Origin: Blasia pusilla
Lineage: Eukaryota > Marchantiophyta > Marchantiopsida > Blasiales
Reading direction: 5' to 3'
Length of the DNA stretch: 64,000 nucleotides
NCBI GenBank assembly: GCA_050084515.1
Contig: CM114271.1
Span: 12,338,001-12,402,000 of the forward strand
The notes beneath the pieces are model-generated. The model saw only the letters and a list, made by a program, of their open reading frames with translations. It ran no database searches and was not told the origin of the DNA. A program made the position numbers and the translations under genes. The first letter of the stretch is position 1, and every line of letters starts with the position of its first letter. Positions 48,228 through 57,636 of the stretch are shown piece after piece.

Positions 48228-49094
48228 ATGTCATCTTTAGACGAGGGGGAGCGTGTAGAGGAGTTTGTGAGCACATCGCCACAGATTGTGAGTGGTCCTA
48301 CCAGTTGGGCGTATGAGATGGACGATCAGGCTAGAGGACCGCGTAGGTTTTCAGGTGCATTAGGGACGATTGAGTTGCACGATTTCATAGCAGAGTTTAG
48401 GAGTTGGTGCGACTCCAAGCGGGCCAGGAACTCTAGAGGGTTCAACCCGTTTACAACATGGAACGGTATGTTCTAGCATTTAGAGGGGGCGCCCATGGAC
48501 GATTACCACGAGTTCTCTCAGAGATATGCACGTGAGATCGAGGCGTGGAGGCTCTACTATGACCTACATTATGTGTCATGGACGGAGCCATTCCCAGATG
48601 AGGAGGAGGAGTCATGAGAGGCTACTTCCTCTTCCACTAGTGATGTTTTAGGAGGGGTAACTCGCATGGGAGTAGTTGCACCTTCTACTCGGGCTCGTCC
48701 CAGGTTCAACCGTGTGGTTGAGTTCTTTGCTGAGTTGAGGGCGAGCTACCAAGGGGTACAGACGGAGAAGTTGCGGAGCATCCACGACTTCCAGAGGCGC
48801 TCGGGTGAGAGTTTGCGTGAGGCTTACACTCGCTTGCGCGTGTTGATCAACGTCACTCAGGGGGTGACAGAGGCTCACGCTATCCAGTCATGGTACGCGA
48901 TGCTAGACCGGACCCTGCAGACACGGGTGCGGGAGGAGGTGCTTCTTATGAACACCTCCCCTACATTGAAAGATGTTTTCACGACCGCCAAGAACATTGA
49001 GCGCAATATGGCGGAGGAGAGCATAGCCACCATGGGTTCTCGGCGAGAGCAGTCACGATTGACTACACTACCTGTGCAACAACGTGGACTCTGA
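48228..49094 (+). pseudogene. Gypsy gag (capsid region) of the DNMT element
   Basis: One frame runs through with stops at about 48474 and 48616. It shows the block YEMDDQARGPRRFSGALGTI, then ELHDFIAEFRSWC, and a capsid stretch TEKLRSIHDFQRRSGESLRE with AYTRLRVLINVTQGVTEAHA. This matches the retrotransposon Gag family (LRS..DF.R..ESLREAYTR.R). Gag packages the element RNA into particles. The reading frame changes at about 49090 before the zinc-knuckle part. Confidence 0.85.
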
Positions 49095-49629
49095 GATAGG
49101 TCGATTGTGGCACCACGCGCTTAGGGAGGATACCGGGAGGCCGTGCCACAGAGACCTGCCTTCATATGCGGCTCAGCAGCCGCCGCCTTCTATTACTTGT
49201 TGGTCATGTAGTGGAGCCCATCATCAGTGCGATTGCACCCGTCAGGGTTATGGACGTGTGCCTCAGCATGGAGGAGGAGATGGTGTTGCACCAGGTGGTC
49301 CTGTTGGGGGACGAGGACCTGGAGTTTCCCAACAGGGTGGTGGAGCTGCCCATGGAGGAGGTAGAGTCCTACCACCTAGACGCGTCGAGAGAGATGCCGG
49401 GCGTGAGGCTAGGATGGCTCCTCAGATACATCAGCTACAGGAGCAGATTGCCGCTATGGCATTGAGATTACCCGATGCCAGATCCGTGGCATCGACATCA
49501 TATGGAGCAGCTAGAGATATAAGGGATCCTGGTTGGATGTGCGGGGTTGCCCAAATGGAGGCAGCCGCAGTTGTGACGCATGGAGCAGCCGCAGAGCTGG
49601 ATCCACAGCAAGGGGAAGCCAGGAAATAG
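49084..49629 (+). pseudogene. Gag nucleocapsid part with zinc knuckle
   Basis: Contains ITCWSCSGAHHQCDCTRQGY, a CCHC-type knuckle (C-x2-C-x3-H-x4-C), then a Gly/Arg-rich basic stretch (GGPVGGRGPGVSQQGGG, VLPPRRV) and a helix (HQLQEQIAAMALRLPD). This is the RNA-binding end of gag. It is in a different frame from the capsid part, which could be a mutation. Confidence 0.82.
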
Positions 49630-49725
49630 ACTAGGCTTCCTTAGTCTTTCACGTTGTCCAAGACGATGAGGACCCCATCGATGGGTCTTGATCAGAGTTC
49701 CTAGAGAGTTGGTGATGTTGTTGGT

Positions 49726-50274
49726 GTGCAGGCACGAAGGGCAATGGGAGAAGCAAGTGCGACGACTCCTATTGTTGATGCTCAGAAGGGGCATGTATCG
49801 AGCACGTTGTTGGGGGCAACCACCATTGTGTACCGCGTTCCTTTATTTTCTGCTTCCGATGTTATGAAGTTGGGGGCTACGCCCGCCGAGGCTTTTCGGC
49901 TGGCCGCTACGCTATATGAGCGTGGAGTTGGAGTTCTTGCATCACGTTTAGAGGTGATTGTAGAGGAGGTGATGGACCTATCCTTGGAGTGGATGCTCGA
50001 GCCGTCCACGTCAGATTCATGGCAAGCTGTGGCTGCTAGGATGGCGGAGATGCCCGCTAGACCCGCGATAGAGCGTGCCATGGCTTCTCCTGGTGTTGTG
50101 TTGCTGGATAATCGAGAAGAGGTCTTCCAGTTGGTGAGTCCCGGAGGTAGAGCTTTTAGTCCGAAACGCGTCTTGTTGGATTCAGGAGCACAACCCCTGA
50201 TGTTGGGGAAAGCGTCATTCAGAGGATTGGACTTGACGAGAGCCAATGTGGAGCGTTGTCCATTCCGCATATAG
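49726..50274 (+). pseudogene. Gypsy aspartic protease
   Basis: The frame contains VLLDSGAQPLMLGKASF with an intact D-S-G active site, preceded by a helical region (AEAFRLAATLYERGVGVLAS) and followed by ANVERCPFRI. The following frame (50275-50450) has the end of the fold (GVVRAKAIV-like and VESYDVLVGGA). Retropepsin-type enzymes cleave Gag-Pol into parts. It ends just before the linker to the DNMT domain. Confidence 0.82.
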
Positions 50275-50539
50275 ACATCCTTGGGTGGAGCGAGTACCAC
50301 ATAATATATCACCCGACAGGAGGTCGTGGTGAGGATTCGCCCGGGACATCCTATAGATGAGTCTGTGGTGCGAGCCAAGGCGATAGTGACTGATGTAGAG
50401 TCCTATGACGTCTTGGTTGGTGGAGCAGTGTTATGACTGATGGGATTTTCCCTCGATTATTGGGAGCAATGAGCATCCTACAGACCAAGATGAGAGTCAG
50501 GTGATGGGCGCCTTAGCTCATTAACCATTCGATTCACAT

Positions 50540-51194
50540 GTGCAGTGATCGAGCAACGGCCAGGAGAGATGGCGACCTTAGCAACATTTAGTAGTGCCAT
50601 CACTTGGCCTAGTGATTTGATTGAGGGACATATCCATGTAGAGGATACTCCTGTTCCTGAAATTTCTATGGAGAGGCGTGTTATGGTAGCCGTATCATTC
50701 CGTGGATGAGAGGTGCCGTTGTGGGGCTCGATTGAGGAGCTTCGACGATTGGCAGATGAGCACGTGCAAACCGCACGGAGCGAGGCGTTTGCACCAGAGC
50801 ATGACGGGTCTGAGGAACCCGAGGTAGTAGGGAGTGCTATGATGACACCCTTTGATACCACACTCATTGTGTGGTGTACCCCCTTTGATACCACACCCAT
50901 GAGGGTATTCGAGTTTTAGATCTCTTTGGAGGGATTAGCACCGGGTTAGCAGTTGTTTTGCAGGCAAGAGTGCGAGTATAAGAGTACCTGTATGTGGAGA
51001 GTGATGATGTTGCAAGGCGCATCTCACTACAACATGTGGTGCAGTTACCCCTACATTTTCCCGACTTATTGTCTGTGTCCACGGTACAGGGATACCAGAG
51101 TTCCTTACCGAGGGATATTTCATTGTTGGGGGCGCAGGACTTAGAGCCGGTAGGAACCATTGATTTGGTCATTTCTGGTTGGCCATGTCAGGGC
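50540..51194 (+). pseudogene. C5-cytosine DNA methyltransferase, N-terminal half (motifs I-IV), in a gypsy element
   Basis: A linker (IEELRRLADEHVQTA near 50733-50777) matches the minus-strand copy. Then the frame at 50904 reads RVLDLFGGISTGLAVVL, the AdoMet-binding motif I; a stop at about 50978; EYLYVESDDVARR, the motif II region; and TIDLVISGWPCQG, motif IV with the catalytic Cys at 51186-51188. These match C5-methyltransferases (DLF.G, E.D, PCQ). The frame differs from the protease, and a short duplication at 50850-50900 lies just before motif I. Directly after the PCQ the domain is interrupted by another retroelement fragment and resumes at about 52197. Confidence 0.88.
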
Positions 51195-52196
51195 CAATAC
51201 TGGGCTCACTACCTACTAGTTCACGGAGAAGATGGTGCAAGAGAAGGACTACCAAGAAGTCTTGATGAGCGATACTAAAGCCTTATGTCTGTCTGCACAC
51301 TTTTCTTCATCTGAACTTTCACCATATAAAACTTTGCTTTCGAAGTACCTAGATGTGTTTGCCTGCACCATGGAGGAGATGAAAGGAGTACCAAAACAAT
51401 ATGGGGAGCATAGAATTGATCTCAAGTCTGAGGCAATCCCTGTGCGAATGATGCGGTATAGATTGAATCCAAAGTATTCCTTAATGGTCAAAGATGAAAT
51501 TGATCAGAGGTTGGAATCAAGAGTCATTTATCCGATATTGAGTAGTGAGTGGGTATCCCCCAAAGTCATTGTTCTTGTGCTTCATCCTCTAGACTGGACG
51601 AAGAAATTCCACGTGTATATAGACATCTCTTCATTTGCTATTGGTGTAGTACTCAATAAATTAGATGAGAAAAAGAAGGATTATATACCCTATCTATTCT
51701 GCAGGTCGGCAACTCTCGGTGGCGGAGCAGAAGTACACTACTACGGAGAGGGAGGCCTTGGAAATGGTCTTTGCCTGCAAGAAGTTCCGGCATTACTTTC
51801 TGGGGTACCCATTTATTTTTCATGTCGACCATTTTGCGCTTTGTGCCTTGGTGGTCAAAGCGGATTTCTCACGCAGGATTGCCCAGTGGATAATGCGGAT
51901 TTCTTATCAGGGTTGAGGACGCCCAAGGTCAACCTCACGAAGACCCTGTAAGATGATTTTTCGGACGAGGAGATGTTCCTTATAAGCAAAGAGACCTTGA
52001 GAAGATCTTCATACGAGGACATTTTGCAGTTCCTCGTCACTTTTAGATTGCCAACCCTTATGACAGAAAAAGAGCGGGTAGTGTTTTTACATAAGGTACG
52101 GCCTTATGAGCTGTGCTAGGAGGTATTATTCAAGCTTGGCACAGATGAAGAATACCGGAGATGCTTGGAGAAGGAGGAAGTACCCCAAGTGTTGGA
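51192..52196 (+). mobile_element. Nested fragment of a second Ty3/gypsy element
   Basis: Coding pieces of a different gypsy lineage. They are an RT N-terminus (YGEHRIDLKSEAIPVRM, YRLNPKYSLMVKDEIDQRLE), a jump with the RT core deleted to RNase H (KKFHVYIDISSFAIGVVLNK; in another frame AEQKYTTTEREALEMVFACK), and the start of integrase (VVFLHKVRPYELC, TDEEYRRCLEKEEVPQVL). Both edges fall inside DNMT codons. No target duplication is obvious, so template switching or recombination is as likely as insertion. Confidence 0.8.
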
Positions 52197-53123
52197 CAAG
52201 GCAGCGGGTTGGATGATACTCGGTCCAGGTTGCTTTGGGAGATGTTGAGGGTCTTACAGCAGTTACAAGAGCACCAGTCTCGTTCTCCAACCTACATTCT
52301 GGAGAATATGCCCATCTTAGGAGACTCCAGGTCACGGGTGGTGATGAGTGCTCATCAGGTGTGTGCCTAGATCGGCCCAACACTGTTCTTGGATGCGGCG
52401 AGTGTAGGTTCTAGAGCCCATCGCCCGTGTCTATGGTGGACCAACTTGGTTTCCCATGCGGTGTTACGGAGGGCGTATGCGAGAGTGGAGCGCCCCTCCC
52501 ATTTGTTGGTGGATCCCATTATGGAGCCAAGTCGTTGATCACACGCAGTGAGGAACGATGATCAACCACCGTTGACTGTGGTCAATAGGGTAGGCAGGCT
52601 ATGGGCAGCCTTTCCCACGTTTATGAGTTTTCGTGCTTCCTACGCATACAAGGAGGCCAGTCCTAGCTTGGTTTGGGATGACCAGGTTCAGAGGTTGGTG
52701 GAGCCCAACGCCAACGAGAGAGAGCGGGCGATGGGATTTCCCCCAGAAGTGACGGCAGTCTCGTCAGTATCAGAGGCATCACGACGCCATGTCTTGGGTC
52801 AGGCGATGGACTTGAACTCCTTGACATGGATCTTCAGCTTGGGAGTGGCTGAGCAGTGTCGGATGAGATCGCGACAGATCACAACGGTTGCGTTGGTGAG
52901 CCCCATGCCTACCAAGATGGTGGAGGCAGTGGCTGGGGGCGATACCCGAGGAGATCAACATACCAAGGTAGATCGGGAGAGACACCCTTGGACTTCTTGG
53001 GATGTTTTGCAGGTACGCCAGGAGATGATAGCCACAACATCGAGCGTGGTTCTGGGCACTGCATGTGGAGGAGATCAGAGTTTGCACTTGGCTGCAGGAG
53101 AGTGGTCGAGTGTTGTTGTTTGA
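52197..53123 (+). pseudogene. C5-cytosine DNA methyltransferase, C-terminal half (motifs VI-X), and linker to RT
   Basis: A single frame runs from 52197 with stops only at about 52369 and 52539. It shows GSGLDDTRSRLLWEMLRVLQ, PTYILENMPILG (motif VI, EN), DAASVGSRAHRPCLWWTNLV (motif VIII region), VWDDQVQRLVEPNANERERA with MGFPPEVTAV (motif IX region) and HVLGQAMDLNSLTWIF (motif X). The order I, IV, VI, VIII, X is that of DNMT1/DNMT3/CMT enzymes, not the rearranged order of plant DRM. The R.H.....WWTNL block is most like DNMT3/DRM. The frame then runs on to 53123 without a stop, so the domain is fused into the polyprotein ahead of RT. Confidence 0.88.
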
Positions 53124-53280
53124 GATGGGGTTGCACCATAGCAACCACTCATATCCACGCCGGAGAGTCCTACCGTAGTCACGATGGAAAGTTGGGAGCT
53201 AGATATGGGCCCTTTGTTGATAGGAGGAGAGTTGCGTCGAATACATCAGTTCCTCAAGAGTTATAGGAGCCGCTTTGCAT

Positions 53281-54173
53281 TTAGCATGGAGGATTTGGGT
53301 ACGCTGAAGGGACTAGGGATCCGCATTGAGTTGTCGAGTGATACGTCGATCTTCCGATGACCCTACAAGTACAGTGATATGGAGAGGGCTTTGATTCAGA
53401 GTAGGAGCCACGACTTGGTTGGAGCAGGATTAGTGGGGATGTCGCATTGGAGTATGCATCTGCCACTGTCATGCCCGCCAAGAAGGATGTGCATGGCAAC
53501 TAGACGGATAGGCGGATGTGTGGTGATTACCGACCTATCAATCGGCAGACGAAGTCCAATAGGCATGCCATGCCCACCCCTGAGGAGATCTTTGATGCTT
53601 TTGGTCATGCAAAGGTTTTCAGTTCATTGGATTTGCGAGCCGAATACCATCAGCTGCCTATCAGATTGGAGGACAGGCAGAAGATGACATTTTGGGGCAT
53701 CGATCCTCACGGGAGGGATTGTTTGTACAAGTGGCGGTTCTTACCATTTGGGTTAAAGAACGCCCCGGCTGAGTTTTAGAGGGTCATGGATAGGATCTTG
53801 GCTGGTCTGGATTTTGCTAGGTGTTATATTGATGACATCGTAGTCTTTAGCACCACGGTTGAGGAGCATGAGCGACATCTAGAGGAGGTATTTTGACAAT
53901 TGCAATTACATGGGCTGAAGCTACATCCAGGCAAGTGCAAGTTCTTCTACGACCAGATTGAGTACTTGGGTAATACAATATACCTAGGGGGCCTTGGTGT
54001 TCAGCAGACAAAGGTAGAGGCTATCTCACGCATTCCACGCCCTACAGATGTGAGTCGTGTTCGCGCATTCATGGGATTGGCGAACTTCTATCGGCGGTAT
54101 GTCAAGGGATTCAGTTCGATTGCAAAGCCGCTGACCTTGCTGAACAAGGTGGATCACGAGTGGCACTAGGGGG
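53281..54173 (+). pseudogene. Gypsy reverse transcriptase of the DNMT element
   Basis: Shows MCGDYRPINRQTKSNRHAMP, FSSLDLRAEYHQLPIR, FLPFGLKNAPAEF and CYIDDIVVFS with the YIDD catalytic box at 53825-53836. It continues YLGNTIYLGGLGVQQTKVEA and VRAFMGLANFYRRYVKGFSS. Three frames are needed before 53516; after that the main frame is broken only by stops near 53779, 53894 and 54168. It is a Ty3/gypsy RT with all core motifs. Confidence 0.92.
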
Positions 54174-54594
54174 ATGAGCAAGAGCAAGCATTTCAGTTGC
54201 TCAAGGATAGGGCCCATCTTGAGGAGACCAATTAGGGGACTTCCTTTCCAGTTACACACAGATTGGAGCATGTTGGGGCTTGGAGCGGTGCTTACCCAGT
54301 ATGATGATGAGGGTAGAGAGTTCGTGGTGGCTTACGCTAGCCACTCAAACAATGCTGCAGAGGCGAAGTATAGCTCGTATGAGCATGAGTGCTTGGCTGC
54401 GGTGTGGGCTGTCGCGTATTTCAGGTGTTACTTATTCGGCAATCCCTTTACCATCATCATTGATCATCAACCACTGAAGTGGTTGATGGAGTCCAACAAG
54501 CTTACAGGAAAGCTTGCGAGATTGGCTCTGTTGTTGCAGGGATCTTGGAAGATTGGCGTGTCACTCGATAACTCAATGCGGATCCCTAGACCCT
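54174..54594 (+). pseudogene. Gypsy RNase H of the DNMT element, truncated
   Basis: Reads RGLPFQLHTDWSMLGLGAVL, EGREFVVAYASHSNNAAEAK, SYEHECLAAVWAVAYF and IIIDHQPLKWLMESNKLTGK. It closely matches 14383-14640, which leads into integrase and PHD. Here it is cut off at 54594 by the LTR-like repeat, so this copy has no integrase or PHD. Confidence 0.9.
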
Positions 54595-55790
54595 TGTGAT
54601 ACCCGCAATTTTGTACTTTTGAAGATTTAGAGTTTTTTATTCGAAGAAAACTTGTGTATACATAATGATTTTGGATATTGTGGTTGTGTACTAGAAGAAT
54701 GAGTAATACTGAAAGAGATCACGAAGCTCCTAGGACAAGGCAGAGAGGTGGAAGATCAAGGATTTGCCTTAGAGGAGAGAGAAATGCAGTAACGAAGTCT
54801 AAAGACTCGGAGCGAAGCTTGAAAAATCAATGAAGCCCTATTGAGAACTTGTTCATGAAGTGCTTCGCTCTTGAACGAAGCATAAAGACGAAGAGGAAGA
54901 AGTACTTGGCTCTTCAGTGAAGCACAAAGCACTTGAAACCAGAGCGAAGAATGGAGCGCTTCGTCTTCAGATCAGGAGAAAGAGATTTGTCCTCAAGTGA
55001 AGCAAAAGAGGTCTAGACTTCGCAGCGAAGCAAAGCTAAGACTCGAAGTGATTTCAAGAGGCATACTGATAGAACAGTTAGACTAGGAAGAGGCGCAACT
55101 TTTGGTATCAGATAGGAAGTTAATACAGTTACGATTAGCGGATTCACAGGGATCATAGGAAAAGAAACCACCATAGATCTAGGTAGTTACAATTGTTGAA
55201 GAAATACCAGATTCCTCAAGAACGCTTCGAATCCTTAGAACCACTCCTACTTCGGAGAATATTTAAGAAGCATGAAAGTAGCTATCATCATTATTCTTTC
55301 ACAAAGTCCTTATGCTGTAGGAATGGTCCGAGCAAGGGAGTAGTACCCTCTCACGCTTGTATACACTTTTGAAGCTTTCTCATTCTTGATGGAGTAGTAA
55401 AGTACTCGTTTCTTCATTCTGATGTGCGATGCATATGTCTGAGTATTCTCATTGGGTCTGTAGAGTGAAGAGTGAATCAAGAGAAGCTTTTCATCAATAG
55501 AATAATCAGCACAGAGTTGTAAGAAATTTGTTCGACAGAGAGTAGCTTGCCTAGACGGATTGAGTTTTGAAAGTAGGAGAAGACAACTTCTTGTTGAGGT
55601 CTTTGTGAGGTTCTTTGATGCTGAGTGAAGATCTACCTAAGCGTGATTTCAACTCCACTAGAGAGAATAGAGGAAAGAAATATTGGTACTAAGAGAGATC
55701 TGAAGAAATTGATAAGTCATTAAATCTGAATTATATACACTTAATTACAACTAGTGCAAGATAAACAACATCTTGACCTCTCTTTCCACA
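54595..55790 (+). repeat. LTR-like repeat, tandem copy 1 (1196 bp)
   Basis: Begins TGTGATACCCGCAATTTTG and ends CTCTCTTTCCACA (TG...CA). It is collinear with 55791-57034. A TATA-like ATATTTAAG lies near 55258. Rich in GAAGC/GCTTC words. The element class is unknown. Confidence 0.8.
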
Positions 55791-57034
55791 TGTGATACCC
55801 ACAATTTTGTACTTTTGAAGAAATACATCTTTTTATTCAATGAAGACTTGTATATATATTATGATTTTGATTATTATATATTATTATGGAGAGGAATGAG
55901 TAAAATTAAAGTGAATCATGAAATTCCAAGGACAAGGTAGAGAGATAGAGAATCAAGGATTTGCCTAAGAGGAGAGGAGAATAAAATAACGAAGTCTAAA
56001 GACCCAGCAAGAAGCTTCGGAAGGACAACAAAGCTCTGTTAAGCTCTGATAAGCTCTGTCTATGAAGTGCTTAGCTCCTAAACGAAGCATAACGAAGCAT
56101 GAAGAAGAAGAAGAAGAAGAAGAAGAGAAAGAAGTACTTCGCTCTTGAACGAAGCTCGAAGAACGAAGCACCTAGAACAAGAACAAAGAATAGAGCACTT
56201 CTTCTTTAGATCAGGAGAAAGAGCTTCGTCCTCAAGCAAAGCAAAAGTGGTCCAGACTTAGCAGTGAAGTTAAGCTAAGATTGACAGTGATTTCAAGCGA
56301 CACATAGTTAGAACAGTTAGAATAGGAAAAGGCGCAACTCTTTGTATAAGATAGGTAGTTAAGACAATTTTGTTTTGTGGATTCATAGGGATCTTAGGAA
56401 AAGAGAGGAGCACCGTAGATCTAGGTAGTTACAAATGTTGAAGAGACACCAGCTTCATCAAGAACGCTTTGAATCTTTGGATCACTCCTACTTTAGAGAG
56501 TATTTAAGAAGCATAGAAGTAGCTATCATCATCATTCTCTTACGGAGTCCTCATGCTGTAGGAATGGTCCGAGCAAGGGAGTAGTATCCTCTCGAGCTTG
56601 TATACACTTTTGAAGCTTTCTCATTCTTGATGGAGTAGTAAAGCTGTCATTCATTCTTTCTGATGTGCGATGCTTATGTTTGAGTATTCTTTTTGGGTCT
56701 GTAGAGTGAAGAGTGAATCAGGCGAACCTTTCTCATCAATGGAATAATCAACATAGAGTTGTAGGAAATTTGTTTCATAGAGAGTAGCTTGTCGAGAATG
56801 ATTGAGTTTCGAAAGTAGGAGAAGCCAGCTTTCATGTTGAGGTCTCTGTGAGGTTTCTTGATATCGAGAGGAAATCTACCTGAGCGTGCTATCAACTCCA
56901 CTAGAGAGAATTGAGAAAAGAAACCTTGGTACTAAGAAAGATCCGAAGATATTGATAAGACATTGAATATAAATCATACACATTTAAATACAACTATTAC
57001 AATAGAATTGTAATTTTGAACTCTCTTTTCATCA
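55791..57034 (+). repeat. LTR-like repeat, tandem copy 2 (about 1244 bp)
   Basis: Begins TGTGATACCCACAATTTTG directly at the end of copy 1 and ends CTCTCTTTTCATCA. Shares AGTATTTAAGAAGCAT and GGAATGGTCCGAGCAAGGGA with copy 1. An imperfect GAAGAA run lies at 56100-56130. There is no internal region between the copies. Confidence 0.8.
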
Positions 57035-57185
57035 AACAATGATCCTCTTGGGGATCGAACTCAGTAAACGATTATAAAATTGAAACTCTTATACATTACA
57101 CCATATAATCATGATCCTCTTGGGAATCGAACTCACTAAATTAATGTAAAAAGATCAATTCTTATACTTCTTGTACATTACAACC
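57035..57185 (-). repeat. Two tandem tRNA-like units
   Basis: On the minus strand, two units about 75 bases apart end GAGTTCGATCCCCAAGAGGATC and GAGTTCGATTCCCAAGAGGATC, each led by a TAATGTA.AAG stretch. GAGTTCGATCC resembles an RNA polymerase III B box / T-loop. No full cloverleaf is evident. Confidence 0.45.
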
Positions 57186-57189
57186 CTTC

Positions 57190-57636
57190 AGCGTACCCAA
57201 ATCATGCATTCTAAATACAAAACAACTCCTATAACTCCTAAGGAACTCGTGTACGCGGCGTCGCTCTCCTCCTATCAACGTAGGGCCCATATCTGGCTCC
57301 CAAGCCTCCATCGGGATTATGGTAGGACTCTCCGGCGTGGGTTTTTGTGGTTGCTATGGTGCAATCCCCTCTCGGACAACAAAACTTGACTGCTCCCCTG
57401 CAGTCAACTACAAAATTGGATCTCCATATGCAGTACCCGGAACCACGCTTGATGCTATGGCTACCATCTCCTAGCGTACCTGCAAAACATCCCAAGAAGC
57501 CCAAGGGTATCTCTCTCGATCACCTTTGGTGTGTCGATCTCCTCGGGTCTCGCCCCCAGTTACTGCCTCAACCGTCTTGGTAGGCATGGGGCTCACCAAA
57601 CGCAACTCTTGTGATCTGTCGCATCCTCAAATGACG
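57190..57636 (-). pseudogene. Pre-RT linker of the minus-strand DNMT element, truncated
   Basis: Matches 52860-53270 of the plus copy (for example GFLGCFAGTLGDGSHSIKRG against the equivalent frame at 52990-53045). It stops at about 57235, before the RT begins, so this copy lacks all of pol. Confidence 0.75.

Noticed and set aside
50540-53123. DNMT as a host methyltransferase gene or pseudogene
   Set aside because: Two copies on opposite strands share the same gag-protease-DNMT context, and the frame runs on toward RT.
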